A stretch of DNA of 64,000 bases from Pseudoalteromonas ostreae (GCF_018069805.1 NZ_JAGPYN010000015.1:62001-126000), one strand, 5' to 3'; counted from the stretch's first letter, positions 1 through 9,707 are shown. The notes: generated by a model not told the origin, from the sequence alone. Translations and numbers: made by a program.

Positions 1-20
1 AACATATTCATTTTAGCCAT
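1..20 (-). CDS. branched-chain 2-oxoacid dehydrogenase E1 beta subunit, first codons only
   Basis: Only the first six codons and part of the seventh lie in the window; they read MAKMNM. The ATG shares one base with the TAA stop of the E1 alpha gene (TAATG), a typical sign of translational coupling. E1 beta normally follows E1 alpha directly in bkd operons and often begins with a MAKMNM-like sequence. The identification therefore rests mainly on position; the rest of the gene lies beyond the left edge. Confidence 0.6.
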
Positions 21-1234
21 TACTTAATTCTCCCTGCGGTCACTGGGTAAGCATCGGGGTGTTGCTTAATATGCGTTTTCAATTGCTCGTATTGACGTTG
101 TAAAGAAGGGATCGGTGTATCATATACATCTGATACCAACTCTTCTAACGCCGGTTTTGCAATCACTTCAGCACGTTTAAGTGCGGCTAATATATCTTCA
201 CGAATTTGCTCTTTGGCTTTGTCGTCTTCTTCTTCATTAAGCCAGTTTTGCTTAATTAACCATTTGCGAAAACGTTCGATTGGACAAGACTGATAATTTG
301 CTTCTTCGTCTTTTGAGCGGTAGCCACTAGGATCATCTGATGTCGAATGTGCGCCAAGTCGATATGCAATTGATTCAATTAAAATCGGCTCACCCGTTTT
401 AGTGGCAAGTTCACGAGCTTTTTTGGTTGCAGCATAGACAGCCAGTGCATCAGCACCATCCACACGAATTGTTTTAATCCCGTAGCCAACACCACGAGAA
501 GCAATACCATCGCCCTTAAATTGTTCATCAGCAGGGGTTGAAATCGCATAACCATTATTGCGAGCAAAAAAGATAACCGGTGACTTATGTACTGCGGCCA
601 TATTTAAACCAGCATGAAAGTCCCCCTCTGAGGCGGCCCCTTCGCCAAAGTAACAAATAGTGATGTTATCGATGGTTGAGCTTAGCTCACCAGATTTTGC
701 ATCTATGTGTTTAATTTTTTGACCGTACGCGTAACCTGTCGCTTGTGGTATTTGCGTACCAAGCGGAGAGGAAATTGTCATATAATTAAGTGCAGCGCTA
801 CCATAGTGAATTGGCATTTGTCGCCCTTTGCCTAAATCCAACTCATTTGAAAACATTTGATTCATAAATTGGTCAAGCGTGAAGCCACGGTAATGAAGTG
901 CTGCCTGTTCGCGGTATTGCGCCATGATCATATCATCTTGATCAAGCGCCGCAGCTGATGCTGTCACAGCGGCCTCTTCACCTAAACATTGCATGTAAAA
1001 GCTTACCCTGCCTTGGCGTTGAGCAGCTTGCATACGCTCATCAAGCGCACGAATGAAACGCATTGTTTCATATAAGCGCAAAGCAGTACTCTCATCAATA
1101 TCGGGGGCTGTTGCACCGTCGTGGATATCGCCATCCTCGTTTAAAATACTCAAGGTCGGAATATTTAAAGCATGACCATCAATAAATGCAAGATCATGAC
1201 TAATATTCAGCGATACGTTATTTGGATTGCTCAT
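20..1234 (-). CDS. bkdA1: 2-oxoisovalerate dehydrogenase E1 component, alpha subunit
   Basis: This 404-residue protein is the thiamine-diphosphate E1 alpha subunit of the branched-chain 2-oxoacid dehydrogenase complex, which decarboxylates the keto acids of Val, Leu and Ile. The TPP/Mg motif is visible as GEGAASEGD (about 198-206) closing with NNGYAIST (about 226-233). The conserved loop RLGAHSTSDDPSGYR follows at about 292-306. A roughly 45-residue N-terminal extension precedes the E1 fold, as is usual for the alpha2beta2 bkd type. The ATG has an AAGG ribosome site 6 bases upstream. The gene overlaps E1 beta by one base, so the two should be co-translated. Regulation is probably through the palindrome at 1343-1370. 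Confidence 0.93.
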   Translation of the reverse strand: MSNPNNVSLNISHDLAFIDGHALNIPTLSILNEDGDIHDGATAPDIDESTALRLYETMRFIRALDERMQAAQRQGRVSFYMQCLGEEAAVTASAAALDQDDMIMAQYREQAALHYRGFTLDQFMNQMFSNELDLGKGRQMPIHYGSAALNYMTISSPLGTQIPQATGYAYGQKIKHIDAKSGELSSTIDNITICYFGEGAASEGDFHAGLNMAAVHKSPVIFFARNNGYAISTPADEQFKGDGIASRGVGYGIKTIRVDGADALAVYAATKKARELATKTGEPILIESIAYRLGAHSTSDDPSGYRSKDEEANYQSCPIERFRKWLIKQNWLNEEEDDKAKEQIREDILAALKRAEVIAKPALEELVSDVYDTPIPSLQRQYEQLKTHIKQHPDAYPVTAGRIK

Positions 1235-1342
1235 AACCTACCTTCTTTTGTTGTCGTAAACAGTACAAGTCAGTTGTTATTATTGGCTGTTCTCTGCTGG
1301 ATAAACTTTGCAGAAACTGTACTGTATTTAAATTAAAGCTGC

Positions 1343-1370
1343 TAACACTTTACGTTAACGTAAAGTGTTA
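1343..1370. promoter_or_regulatory. 28-bp perfect palindrome, candidate LiuR-type operator of the bkd operon
   Basis: The 28 bases form an uninterrupted perfect palindrome centred on ACGTTAACGT, with arms reading TAACACTTT outward. It lies about 110-135 bases upstream of the E1 alpha start. The core resembles the operator described for LiuR, the MerR-family repressor of branched-chain amino-acid catabolism in gammaproteobacteria. The symmetry is seen directly; the regulator is inferred from the downstream gene and the core. Confidence 0.6.
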
Positions 1371-1494
1371 TTCAACTAATCATAGACGAAACAAAGTTAA
1401 TTGGCGAGGGTGAGATTGGAAAGTTAACTATACAAGAGTATAACGTATATACATCATATAGTTAACAATTTGATCTAGTTTTCAAAGAGAAAAA

Positions 1495-2547
1495 TTAAAT
1501 AATATTATCAGTTAGTTGTAATGGTATTACCGTTAATAATGCTCGTTGTCCAAGAGCAACATCTGCATTAGGAAATATAATTGCTTCACCTTCAACATCT
1601 GCGTAATAACAGGTCTGACCATCCGTTGCGAGCAAATCACCTTTGCTAAAGCCGGTGAAATTCTCGGCATTATCGGAAAAAGGGAACGAAAAATCGTGTT
1701 CCGTGCGATTGATTGATCGGTGCACAGCAAATAACTCAAAGTCACTTGCATCAAATTCTTTATATATCACTTCTTTTTGGCTAATTAATGCGCTCAAGGT
1801 CGCCTTGGTTTTCGCAAAACGACTCATATCATTTTCACCAAACGGTTTTACTTGACCAAGCTCTACGGTAAATGAATCAGCATCATGAACAAAAGAAGAA
1901 TAATAGCTAAAAGTGGTGGCTGGCGATTTCATCATTAGCACCGTATTCACTCCACAGCTTAATAAAAATTGTAGTTGCGATTTTTTCCACGGCTTGCCAT
2001 GTAAAAATGGATAGACAGCAAATTTGTCATTTTTAGAGCCACGAATTGCGGTATGTAAATCGTAATGACAACGCTCTCGGTGTTGCCCGCCACGTTGATA
2101 AAAGTCACTAACATATTGCTCGAGCCTGGCTGCTCGTGTGCGTTCATTATTCATCTGCACACCTTCGATAGTGTGATGACCATTAAATAAACGATTTAGA
2201 TTCTCTTCTACAAAACGCTTGCCAATATTAATTGATTGCGGATTACCAAAAATAAACAGTACACGTTGTGCCAGTTGTAAATCACCTAAGATAATGCGCT
2301 TAATTAATTCATCACAAATTTCAATAGGTGCTGTTTCATTACCATGGATCGCACTTGAAAGTACCACATCGATTGTGGTGTCGCATGTTGGTTGAAACTC
2401 AATAACGCCAGTGTCATGAATAGTTACAGCAGTGCCATTGCTTAAAGTAAAAACACTTGGTGCTAAGTGCCATTCATTATTACGGCTGAGAGTTAAAAAA
2501 TCGCCATGTTGTTGTAATTCGTTTAAATACTTTGAGTTGGCTGTCAT
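1495..2547 (-). CDS. astE: succinylglutamate desuccinylase
   Basis: This 350-residue zinc hydrolase performs the last step of the arginine succinyltransferase pathway, releasing glutamate and succinate from N-succinylglutamate. Zinc ligands are visible as HGNET (H68, E71) and the His of DLHTAIRG (H165), and the likely catalytic glutamate is in [12 protein letters not shown] (E229). Length matches the AstE family. No other ast gene is adjacent, so it stands alone between bkd and pgm. Aspartoacylase-type relatives are the main alternative, but the AstE-like length and motif spacing argue for AstE. Confidence 0.9.
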   Translation of the reverse strand: MTANSKYLNELQQHGDFLTLSRNNEWHLAPSVFTLSNGTAVTIHDTGVIEFQPTCDTTIDVVLSSAIHGNETAPIEICDELIKRIILGDLQLAQRVLFIFGNPQSINIGKRFVEENLNRLFNGHHTIEGVQMNNERTRAARLEQYVSDFYQRGGQHRERCHYDLHTAIRGSKNDKFAVYPFLHGKPWKKSQLQFLLSCGVNTVLMMKSPATTFSYYSSFVHDADSFTVELGQVKPFGENDMSRFAKTKATLSALISQKEVIYKEFDASDFELFAVHRSINRTEHDFSFPFSDNAENFTGFSKGDLLATDGQTCYYADVEGEAIIFPNADVALGQRALLTVIPLQLTDNII

Positions 2548-2583
2548 AATCCAAATGCCTTCATATTATTATGCAAATAAGAT

Positions 2584-2611
2584 ACAAAAACGGCTGAATA
2601 AATCAGCCGTT
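2584..2611 (-). terminator. rho-independent terminator after pgm
   Basis: A 9-bp perfect stem (AACGGCTGA / TCAGCCGTT) with a 5-base loop is followed on the minus strand by TTTTT. It lies 20 bases beyond the pgm stop and separates pgm from astE. Confidence 0.8.
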
Positions 2612-2631
2612 ATCAAATAGTCTAAGCGTTA

Positions 2632-4269
2632 TTAACTAATCACTGAATCAACCAACTTCTTGGCTTCTTTTTCTAATAGCGCTAAATGTTCTTCACCTTT
2701 GAATGATTCAAGGTAAATTTTATAAATATCTTCAGTGCCTGATGGACGCGCTGCAAACCAGCCATTTTCAGTAACTACTTTTAAACCACCAATAGCGGCA
2801 TTATTACCAGGCGCATGAGTTAGCTTTTGTAAAATAGGCTCGCCCGCAAGTACATCTGCCGTCACATCTTTCGCACTTAGCCCTTTGAGTCGCTCTTTTT
2901 GGGCAGAACTTGCAGGCGCATCTATACGTTTGTATATAGGCGCACCAAATTCGAGCTCAAGCTCTTTATAAAGTGTTGATGGGGTTTTTCCTGTTACAGC
3001 TAAAATTTCCGCAGCTAATAATCCCATGATGAAACCGTCTTTGTCGGTATTCCATACTGTACCGTCCAAACGAAGGAATGATGCCCCGGCACTTTCTTCA
3101 CCGCCAAACGCGAGTGTTCCAGTACTTAGCCCTTCGACAAACCATTTAAAACCAACAGGTACTTCTCGCACTTGACGATTATTACGGGCAACTACTCGGT
3201 CAATCATCGCACTTGAAACAAGTGTCTTACCAATTTCAACGTCTTTGGACCAATCACGATGATTTAATAAGTAATCAATAGCAACCGCTAAAAAGTGATT
3301 TGGGTTCATTAAACCATCCGGTGTAACTATACCGTGTCGGTCATAATCAGGGTCATTACCGATGCCAAGATCAAAGTCATCTTTAAGTGCAATGAGGTTT
3401 GCCATTGCATAAGGTGATGAGCAATCCATGCGAATTTTACCGTCTTTATCTAGTGGCATAAACGCAAAGCGTGGGTCAACTTGGTTATTTACGACCGTTA
3501 AGTCTAAATTGAATTTCGTTGCTATAACTGGCCAAAAGTTAATACCTGAGCCACCCAGTGGATCAATACCAATTTTAATATGTGCATTACTTATTGCGGC
3601 AACATCAACCACATTAATTAAGTCTTCAATATATGGCGTCATTAAATCTTGGTATTTAATAAACCCAGAACGGGCTGCTTTTGCAAATGGGAACAGCTCA
3701 ACTTCAACTAAATCTTCTAGAAGTAGTTGATTTGCTCTGTCTTCTATCCACTTAGTAACATCAGTATCTGCCGGGCCGCCATTCGGTGGGTTATATTTAA
3801 AACCGCCGTCTTCTGGAGGATTATGTGAAGGTGTAACAACAATACCGTCAGCTAGTTCATGTGGATGTAATTTGTTATGACACACGACCGCGTGGCTAAT
3901 CACAGGTGTCGGTGTAAAATCGCCGTTCTCTTGCGTGATCACTTGCACTTCGTTTGCAACTAATACTTCAATCGCTGAATTGTAAGCCGCCTCACTTAAG
4001 GCATGAGTATCTTTACCTAAATAAAGTGGGCCAAAAATATTATTTTGCTTACGATAGTCACAAATTGCTTGAGTAATGGCGAGAATATGTGATTCATTGA
4101 ATTTCACATCATACGAACAACCTCGGTGCCCTGAAGTACCAAAAGCAACACAATGTTCAGGGTTTTGTTCTAAATCTGGCTCATTTAAGTAATAAGCAGA
4201 CACTAATTTTGGTACATTTACTAAATCTGATTGTGTTGCAGGTTTCCCTGCGCCGGAATGAATCGCCAT
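2632..4269 (-). CDS. pgm: phosphoglucomutase, alpha-D-glucose phosphate-specific
   Basis: This 545-residue enzyme interconverts glucose 1-phosphate and glucose 6-phosphate, linking glycolysis to UDP-glucose and polysaccharide synthesis. The phosphoserine loop is TPSHNPP (S148), the Mg-binding loop is DPDYDRHG (Asp 306, 308, 310), and the sugar-binding GEESAGAS motif follows near residue 394. The C-terminal phosphate-binding motif is [12 protein letters not shown]. Length matches E. coli Pgm. The ATG has AAGGAA upstream. It begins 10 bases after seqA ends, the same seqA-pgm order as in enterobacteria, so the two are probably one operon. Confidence 0.96.
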   Translation of the reverse strand: MAIHSGAGKPATQSDLVNVPKLVSAYYLNEPDLEQNPEHCVAFGTSGHRGCSYDVKFNESHILAITQAICDYRKQNNIFGPLYLGKDTHALSEAAYNSAIEVLVANEVQVITQENGDFTPTPVISHAVVCHNKLHPHELADGIVVTPSHNPPEDGGFKYNPPNGGPADTDVTKWIEDRANQLLLEDLVEVELFPFAKAARSGFIKYQDLMTPYIEDLINVVDVAAISNAHIKIGIDPLGGSGINFWPVIATKFNLDLTVVNNQVDPRFAFMPLDKDGKIRMDCSSPYAMANLIALKDDFDLGIGNDPDYDRHGIVTPDGLMNPNHFLAVAIDYLLNHRDWSKDVEIGKTLVSSAMIDRVVARNNRQVREVPVGFKWFVEGLSTGTLAFGGEESAGASFLRLDGTVWNTDKDGFIMGLLAAEILAVTGKTPSTLYKELELEFGAPIYKRIDAPASSAQKERLKGLSAKDVTADVLAGEPILQKLTHAPGNNAAIGGLKVVTENGWFAARPSGTEDIYKIYLESFKGEEHLALLEKEAKKLVDSVIS

Positions 4270-4279
4270 TACACTTCCT

Positions 4280-4864
4280 TTATAAGTAGTCTCGAATTTT
4301 TTCAGCTTGTTCAGCGCTATAACCTAAGCCAAGCGCCACTTCGTGCAACATCATTTTCTTACGAGTGGTATTAGAGTTGGTCATTACCCAGTACTCACTG
4401 TCGGTAATGTTTTTCGGGTTCATACTGCTGCCGCTATTTACTAACGCTTCTTTGCTGGTTGCGAAGTAAACGCGATCTCGTCCTTGCACATCTAATACCG
4501 CTGAAAAATCAGTTTTATGGGTTCGGTGTAAAGCAGATAGAATAAACAAAAAGCGCCCTACCACGCCTTTTTGCATTGCCAACTCTTCTTTATTTAGTAT
4601 ATTAAAAACACTGGCATGCGCTTGTGTCAATGGTGTGACAGCGGCTGACTTTTTATTCTCGGTCGATGAGGTGCTTTTAGTAGTATGAGTCGTCTTTGCA
4701 ACCTCATGCGTGACGGGCTGTTCTGGTTTCTCTGACACGGCTAAATCATTTTCGCCGTGAATATTTAATAAACGACGTAAAATAGTTGAGGCGCTTTCGC
4801 CTATACTTTGCGTGTTACTTGCAATGTATTGATATAACTCGTCGTCTATGTCAATTTTTTTCAT
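4280..4864 (-). CDS. seqA: negative modulator of replication initiation SeqA
   Basis: SeqA binds hemimethylated GATC sites, sequesters oriC after initiation and helps organise new DNA behind forks. The N-terminal oligomerisation segment [16 protein letters not shown]... is plain, and the C-terminal half carries the DNA-binding domain (the conserved ILRRLL and DREYW-like regions are recognisable). The start is placed at the ATG at 4864, which has AGGA 5 bases upstream and gives 194 residues aligned with E. coli SeqA. An in-frame upstream start would add eight residues not found in the family. Residues about 50-85 form a Thr/Ser/Lys-rich linker longer than in E. coli. Its presence implies Dam methylation in this organism. 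Confidence 0.95.
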   Translation of the reverse strand: MKKIDIDDELYQYIASNTQSIGESASTILRRLLNIHGENDLAVSEKPEQPVTHEVAKTTHTTKSTSSTENKKSAAVTPLTQAHASVFNILNKEELAMQKGVVGRFLFILSALHRTHKTDFSAVLDVQGRDRVYFATSKEALVNSGSSMNPKNITDSEYWVMTNSNTTRKKMMLHEVALGLGYSAEQAEKIRDYL

Positions 4865-5004
4865 GTTATTCCTGTCGTTACGGGTCACATTTTTTCATCC
4901 ATATTGATTATACCCAAACCTGATTCAATTCTCTATGTTTTGCAATTTGTTATTTCACTAGGCAAACTAGGCACTCTTTTTTGAGATTATTTTTGGAAAC
5001 TGTG

Positions 5005-5769
5005 ATGCTATTAAATTACAAACAAACTGGCCAAGGGCCGCATGTAATTTTGATCCATGGGTTGTTTGGTTCACTGGAAAATTTAAATGTTATTGCCAAT
5101 GCTTTGGCCGAAAATTTTACCGTAACGAATCTTGATTTACGTAACCATGGCCGTTCACCCCACAGTGATATTATGGATTACCCAGCAATGGCTGACGACG
5201 TACTCGCCTTAATGGACCATTTAGGTATTGCTAAAGCCCATTTAGTCGGTCACTCTATGGGCGGCAAAGTTGCTATGCAAATAGCACATGTTAGTCCAAG
5301 CTCAGTAAATAAACTCGTAGTATTAGATATCGCCCCTGTTGCATATCAAAGTCGTCATGATGATATCATTGCGGCACTAAAACTGGTAAAAAGCCATGCA
5401 ATTAATGACCGCAAAGAAGCGGATAAATTAATGGCGCAATTAATACCTGAATTAGGCGTTCGCCAGTTTTTGTTAAAAAGCTATGCGAAAAACGAACTCG
5501 GTGAACTGCAATGGCGTTTTAATTTAACCACCTTAAGTGAGAAATATCGTAATATTTTAGCAAATATTAAAGCAAATGATTCTTGTTTATGCGATACTTT
5601 ATTTATTAAAGGGAACGATTCTGATTATATATTGCCAGAATATCGTGATGCCATCATGGCACAATTTTGCAACGCAAAAGCAAAAATCATTCATGGCGCA
5701 GGTCATTGGTTGCATGCCCAAAAACCAATGGCGGTTAATAAGTCTATCAATGATTTTTTCATGGCTTAA
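5005..5769 (+). CDS. ybfF: alpha/beta-hydrolase, YbfF-type acyl-CoA/ester hydrolase
   Basis: This is a 254-residue alpha/beta-hydrolase with oxyanion-region HGLFGS, nucleophile elbow GHSMGG (S84) and the catalytic His in GAGHWLHAQ near the C-terminus. The pattern HGLFGS...RNHGRSP...YPAMADD is diagnostic of YbfF, a broad esterase in vitro. The ATG at 5005 is chosen because GGAA lies 8 bases upstream and the length equals E. coli YbfF; an upstream in-frame TTG at 4981 has no support. It is divergent from seqA, as in related genomes. The physiological substrate is unknown. Confidence 0.9.
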   Translation: MLLNYKQTGQGPHVILIHGLFGSLENLNVIANALAENFTVTNLDLRNHGRSPHSDIMDYPAMADDVLALMDHLGIAKAHLVGHSMGGKVAMQIAHVSPSSVNKLVVLDIAPVAYQSRHDDIIAALKLVKSHAINDRKEADKLMAQLIPELGVRQFLLKSYAKNELGELQWRFNLTTLSEKYRNILANIKANDSCLCDTLFIKGNDSDYILPEYRDAIMAQFCNAKAKIIHGAGHWLHAQKPMAVNKSINDFFMA

Positions 5770-5828
5770 TAAAGCAAAATTTAATCACGTATTTTTGACT
5801 TAGCGCACTAAATTATTACAATTTTATA

Positions 5829-5837
5829 TGCTATAGT
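5829..5837 (+). promoter_or_regulatory. possible extended -10 promoter element for DUF2788-ybfE-fldA
   Basis: TGCTATAGT matches the extended -10 pattern TGnTATAAT and lies 32 bases upstream of the DUF2788 start. No good -35 is seen at the right distance; a TTGACT occurs farther upstream at 5795. Support is moderate. Confidence 0.35.
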
Positions 5838-5868
5838 ACGCGCCGTTTAATTTAAAGGTTATACGTTG

Positions 5869-6090
5869 ATGGTCAGTCAGTTAATTAACGAATTTGATAC
5901 CCTTGGGTTGTACTTTGGCTTAGCCGGTGTGTTCTTTTTTATCGGAATGGCTATCCAAGACGTACTAAAAAAAGGTAATGTGCCTAAGTTTGGCCGTTAT
6001 GTAGTATGGCTTGTGCTATTTTTAGGGTGTTCTGGTTTTATCGCTAAAGGGCTTATTCAAGTGTTTTGGCAAGGTGCGGGTGTGGGTTAA
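5869..6090 (+). CDS. small inner-membrane protein, DUF2788 family
   Basis: This 73-residue protein has two hydrophobic segments (about 12-30 and 45-63) separated by a short basic loop, FGRYVVW included, so it is probably a two-pass inner-membrane protein. It resembles the DUF2788 family, found next to ybfE and fldA in Vibrio and Alteromonadales. The ATG at 5869 has AAGG upstream; a TTG one codon earlier is less likely. It ends two bases before ybfE and is probably co-transcribed. No biochemical role is known. Confidence 0.75.
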   Translation: MVSQLINEFDTLGLYFGLAGVFFFIGMAIQDVLKKGNVPKFGRYVVWLVLFLGCSGFIAKGLIQVFWQGAGVG

Positions 6091-6092
6091 CC

Positions 6093-6371
6093 ATGGCTAA
6101 GTCTGAAACAGATAGAACAACACTCGATTTATTTGAATACGAAAAACGCCCAGGCAGACCAAAAACGAATCCCCTACCAAGGGAGGTTCAGTTAAAGGTA
6201 AATAAACGTAATCAAATAAAAAGAGATAAAGCACGTGGTTTAAAGCGTGTCGAATTTAAAGTTTCATCGCAGTTATATCAAGCGTTAAGCGATATGGCCG
6301 ATGCACAAAATATTAGCCGCAGTGCGCTGATTGAAACTATTTTACAAGAAAGATTGGCTATTGATAGATAA
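6093..6371 (+). CDS. ybfE: LexA-regulated protein YbfE homologue
   Basis: The protein has 92 residues and starts MAKSETDRTTLDLFEYEKR, followed by the basic RPGRPKTNPL block and the NKRNQIKRDKARGLKR segment typical of YbfE. The C-terminal half, SSQLYQALSDMADAQN..., looks like a ribbon-helix-helix fold (inference). In E. coli YbfE is annotated as LexA-regulated; no clear CTGT-N8-ACAG LexA box was seen here. The ATG at 6093 follows the DUF2788 stop by two bases and its ribosome site is weak, suggesting translational coupling. The fldA gene follows after 14 bases. Confidence 0.88.
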   Translation: MAKSETDRTTLDLFEYEKRPGRPKTNPLPREVQLKVNKRNQIKRDKARGLKRVEFKVSSQLYQALSDMADAQNISRSALIETILQERLAIDR

Positions 6372-6385
6372 AAGGTTTTAAATCC

Positions 6386-6913
6386 ATGGCAAGTGTAGGT
6401 ATTTTTTTCGGAAGTGACACAGGTAACACAGAACACGTAGCTAAAATGATCCAAAAAGAATTGGGGAAAAAGTTAGTGGCTGTGCATGATATTGCTAAAA
6501 GTTCTAAAGAACAGATCGCAGAGTTTGATTTAATCTTATTTGGCATTCCTACTTGGTATTATGGTGAAGCACAATGTGATTGGGATGACTTTTTCCCTGA
6601 ATTAGAAGAAGTTGATTTTGATGGCAAATTAGTTGCTATTTTCGGCTGTGGCGATCAAGAAGACTACGCTGAATACTTCCTTGATGCCATGGGTATGATC
6701 AATGACATAGTAACTGAGCGTGGTGCTATTGTTGTGGGTCATTGGCCAAGCCAAGGGTATGACTTTGAAGCATCTAAAGGCATGGCTGATGACAGCCACT
6801 TTGTTGGTTTAGGCATTGATGAAGACCGTCAACCAGAACTTACTGAACAACGTGTAAAAGCATGGTCAGCACAAGTTTATGAAGAAATGTGTTTAAGTGA
6901 ACTTGCTGATTAA
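6386..6913 (+). CDS. fldA: flavodoxin I
   Basis: A 175-residue long-chain flavodoxin, the FMN electron carrier for reductive enzymes such as IspG/IspH, biotin synthase and ribonucleotide reductase activation. The FMN phosphate loop SDTGNTEHVA is at about 9-18. The isoalloxazine-stacking loops are PTWYYGEAQCDW (about 55-66) and GCGDQEDYAEYF. The ~20-residue insertion of long-chain flavodoxins is present. AAGG lies before the ATG. The order ybfE-fldA-fur matches E. coli. Confidence 0.96.
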   Translation: MASVGIFFGSDTGNTEHVAKMIQKELGKKLVAVHDIAKSSKEQIAEFDLILFGIPTWYYGEAQCDWDDFFPELEEVDFDGKLVAIFGCGDQEDYAEYFLDAMGMINDIVTERGAIVVGHWPSQGYDFEASKGMADDSHFVGLGIDEDRQPELTEQRVKAWSAQVYEEMCLSELAD

Positions 6914-7099
6914 ATGCACTTTATTGCTAGTAGTAGTATAAAATAGTGACGTTCGTTTTCCTATTTCACTTTTTATGAGTAATTCTAGCAATTGATCTTT
7001 GCACTTAATGACTAGGCGCGTTATTCTTATCGTTGCTAATGTGTCGTGTACATCTTTGTAAGGTGTCTAGTATAACCAAATATAATTGAGACAGATTTA

Positions 7100-7540
7100 A
7101 TGACTGATCATAACTTGGAATTAAAAAAAGCCGGCTTAAAAGTAACGTTGCCGCGTATTAAAATTTTAGAGATTTTACAATCTCCAGATAACCAACACAT
7201 CAGCGCTGAAGATGTTTACAAAATTCTTTTGGACCTAGGTGAAGAGATTGGCCTTGCTACTGTGTACCGCGTACTTAACCAATTTGATGATGCAGGCATT
7301 GTTAGCCGCCATCATTTTGAAGGCGGTAAATCAGTATTTGAATTATCAGGTAGCACACACCATGATCACCTTGTTTGTTTAAAATGCGGTAAAGTTGTTG
7401 AGTTTGAAGATGAGATGATTGAACGTCGTCAACTTGAAATTTCAGAAGAAAATGGTATCAAATTGACCAACCATTCACTTTACCTATATGGTGAGTGTAC
7501 TGACACTGCAGCATGTAAAGCATTTGCTGATAGTCAATAA
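7100..7540 (+). CDS. fur: ferric uptake regulator Fur
   Basis: This 146-residue Fe(II)-dependent repressor has the winged-helix region KKAGLKVTLPRIKILEIL through ATVYRVLNQF. The metal sites include HHFEGGKSVFEL and HHDHLVCLKCGKVVEF, and a C-terminal CTDTAAC supplies the second structural-zinc cysteine pair. Length matches E. coli Fur (148). It lies 186 bases downstream of fldA, so it may have its own promoter. An AT-rich stretch near 7020-7045 weakly resembles a Fur box, but the match is too poor to list as a site. Confidence 0.97.
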   Translation: MTDHNLELKKAGLKVTLPRIKILEILQSPDNQHISAEDVYKILLDLGEEIGLATVYRVLNQFDDAGIVSRHHFEGGKSVFELSGSTHHDHLVCLKCGKVVEFEDEMIERRQLEISEENGIKLTNHSLYLYGECTDTAACKAFADSQ

Positions 7541-7552
7541 CTTATTAGCTGA

Positions 7553-7584
7553 ATAAAAAAAACCTGCAAATTGCAGGTTTTTTT
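7553..7584. terminator. bidirectional rho-independent terminator between fur and glnS
   Basis: The sequence AACCTGCAA-A-TTGCAGGTT forms a 9-bp stem flanked by A-runs on the left and a T-run on the right. It can therefore stop transcripts from both convergent genes, fur (+) and glnS (-). Confidence 0.85.
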
Positions 7585-7631
7585 ATGCCTGTTACTTTTA
7601 TCCCCTCGCCTTGCAGCTAAGGGATAAAAAA

Positions 7632-9293
7632 CTATTGCTGTGTTTTAGTCCATGAATCGCGTAAACCGACAGTTTGGTTAAATACAACTTTTTCAGATTT
7701 AGTATCTCGGCTAAAGTAACCGGTACGCTCAAACTGGAAACCTTGCGCTGGCTCTGTATTGGCAAGTGATGGCTCAAGTTTTGCGTTTGCTAAAACCACT
7801 AATGAATCAGGGTTTAAAGTTGTTGCAAAGTCTTCAGCTGCTGCAGGATTTGGTACGCTGAATAAACGATCATATAAGCGAACTTCTGCGGTAATTGACT
7901 CACTGGATGACACCCAATGAATAACGCCCTTCACTTTACGTCCATCAGTTGGATTTTTACCCAACGTTTCTGGATCATAGCTACAGAAAATCGTGGTTAT
8001 TTCGCCATTTTCGTCTTTTTCGACACGCTCAGCTTTAATAACATAAGCGCCACGTAAGCGAACTTCTTTATCAAGTACTAAGCGCTTGAATTTGTTATTT
8101 GCTTCTTCTTTAAAATCTTCACGCTCAATGTAAATTTCACGGGTAAACGGAACATCACGACGACCCATACTTTCATCATTTGGATGGTTTGCAATTGATA
8201 AGGTTTCAACGGTATCAACAGCATAATTTTCAATGATCACTTTAACAGGATCAAGCACAGCCATGGCACGTGGAGCATGTTCATTTAAGTCTTCACGGAT
8301 ACATGCTTCAAGCATGCCCATTTCAACCATGTTTTCTTGTTTAGTTACGCCAATACGTGAGCAAAATTCACGAATTGACGCTGGGGTATAACCGCGACGA
8401 CGTAAACCAGCTATCGTTGGCATACGAGGATCATCCCAGCCTTCAACGTGCCCATTAACCACTAAGTCATTCAATTTACGCTTAGACATAATCGTGTATT
8501 CAAGGTTTAACCTTGAAAACTCAATTTGTTGTGGATGACATTCAAGACTGATGTTATCTAACACCCAATCGTATAAACGACGGTTATCTTGAAATTCAAG
8601 GGTACACAATGAATGAGTAATGCCTTCAAGTGCATCTGAGATACAATGTGTAAAGTCATACATTGGGTAGATACACCATTTATCACCGGTCTGATGATGC
8701 TGAGCAAATCGAACACGATAAATAATAGGATCACGCAGCACCATAAATGAGCTGGCCATATCTATTTTTGCACGTAGTACACATTCGCCTTCTTTAAATT
8801 CACCCGCACGCATTTTTTCAAATAGTGCTAAGTTTTCTGAAGGACTCGTATCACGGGTTGGACTGTTTTTACCAGGCTCTTTTAACGTGCCGCGATATTC
8901 ACGCGCTTGATCTGGTGATAGGAAGCACACATATGCTAGCCCTTTATTGATCAGTTCAATAGCATAACCATATAACTGATCAAAATAATTAGACGAGTAA
9001 TTAATTTCACCATCCCACTGAAAACCTAACCACTGTACATCTTCTTTAATTGAATTTACGTAGTTAATATCTTCTTTTTCAGGGTTTGTATCATCAAAAC
9101 GTAAGTTACATTTACCGTGGTAATCTTGTGCTATACCAAAATTTAAACAAATTGATTTTGCATGTCCGATATGTAAAAAACCATTCGGCTCAGGTGGAAA
9201 ACGAGTATGCGTAGACGCGTGTTTACCTGATGCTAAATCGTCATCAATTCGGGTTCTAATAAAGTTACTTGGGCGATTCTCAATTTCCGCCAT
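7632..9293 (-). CDS. glnS: glutaminyl-tRNA synthetase
   Basis: A class I aminoacyl-tRNA synthetase of 553 residues that charges tRNA-Gln. The HIGH signature is in [20 protein letters not shown] (about 33-52) and the KMSKS equivalent is MSKRKL. The C-terminal anticodon-binding beta-barrel domains follow. The start is placed at the ATG at 9293, which matches E. coli GlnS (MSEAEARPTNFIR) within one residue; GAGG is 11 bases upstream. An in-frame upstream ATG would add nine unsupported residues. A MITE-like element begins 46 bases upstream and may affect the promoter. Confidence 0.96.
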   Translation of the reverse strand: MAEIENRPSNFIRTRIDDDLASGKHASTHTRFPPEPNGFLHIGHAKSICLNFGIAQDYHGKCNLRFDDTNPEKEDINYVNSIKEDVQWLGFQWDGEINYSSNYFDQLYGYAIELINKGLAYVCFLSPDQAREYRGTLKEPGKNSPTRDTSPSENLALFEKMRAGEFKEGECVLRAKIDMASSFMVLRDPIIYRVRFAQHHQTGDKWCIYPMYDFTHCISDALEGITHSLCTLEFQDNRRLYDWVLDNISLECHPQQIEFSRLNLEYTIMSKRKLNDLVVNGHVEGWDDPRMPTIAGLRRRGYTPASIREFCSRIGVTKQENMVEMGMLEACIREDLNEHAPRAMAVLDPVKVIIENYAVDTVETLSIANHPNDESMGRRDVPFTREIYIEREDFKEEANNKFKRLVLDKEVRLRGAYVIKAERVEKDENGEITTIFCSYDPETLGKNPTDGRKVKGVIHWVSSSESITAEVRLYDRLFSVPNPAAAEDFATTLNPDSLVVLANAKLEPSLANTEPAQGFQFERTGYFSRDTKSEKVVFNQTVGLRDSWTKTQQ

Positions 9294-9339
9294 AGGAGTA
9301 CAATCCTCACAATAGTGCATGGTGACAAAACTACTGCAT

Positions 9340-9507
9340 TATACCCAAACCACCCCAAGATGCGAGTTTCAGTTGGAATTAAAAGCGATTTAGGCAAGGC
9401 ATTGATTGCAAGTAATAGCGGTTCTATTGGTAAAATCAATAACGCAGTATAAATCGCTTTTAAACCAACCCGTTGGGCGTTTCGCATATTGAGGTGGTTT
9501 GGGTATA
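9340..9507. mobile_element. MITE-like 168-bp inverted-repeat element
   Basis: The ends are 15-bp perfect inverted repeats, TATACCCAAACCACC at 9340-9354 and its complement at 9493-9507. Inside, the arms keep pairing imperfectly: ATGCGA with TCGCAT and TAAAAGCGATTTA with TAAATCGCTTTTA. The whole element could fold into a long hairpin. There is no transposase or credible reading frame inside. Terminal repeats, size and lack of coding capacity fit a miniature inverted-repeat element; the flanking TA/TATA could be target duplication. No second copy is in the window, so repetition in the genome is inferred. Confidence 0.65.
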
Positions 9508-9707
9508 TTATAAAAACAAACCTTAACATACAGTAATAGATGCGGGTTTATTACATATTATATGCTTAGTGGAAAATACAAGCTGAAGAACCACACCTAG
9601 GTTGTTATTTAACCTTTTAATGGTGATAAATTGTTCTAGCGCAATAAAACAGTCATTCAATCAAGCTACAGTGGGGCCATTAAAGTAATTCTTTTAAGGA
9701 GAAAATA
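9508..9707. other. remaining non-coding sequence between MITE-like element and next gene
   Basis: Together with the MITE-like element this makes a 414-base gap between glnS and the next gene. This part is AT-rich. Apart from a strong AAGGAG ribosome site at 9696-9701 for the following ATG, no convincing promoter, hairpin or RNA gene was seen. Confidence 0.5.

Noticed and set aside
4908..4920. TATACCCAAACC near seqA, resembling the end of the MITE-like element
   Set aside because: Only one end-like sequence is present, with no matching inverted end nearby; chance or a tiny relic cannot be told apart.
7020..7045. possible Fur box upstream of fur
   Set aside because: Only loose resemblance to the 19-bp consensus; too weak in AT-rich DNA.
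7081..7086. TATAAT upstream of fur as a -10 element
   Set aside because: It is only 14 bases from the start codon and lacks a well-spaced -35.
9233..9529. 98-codon open frame on the minus strand through the MITE-like element into glnS
   Set aside because: It overlaps the glnS N-terminus in another frame and reads through an inverted-repeat element; no ribosome site or family resemblance.
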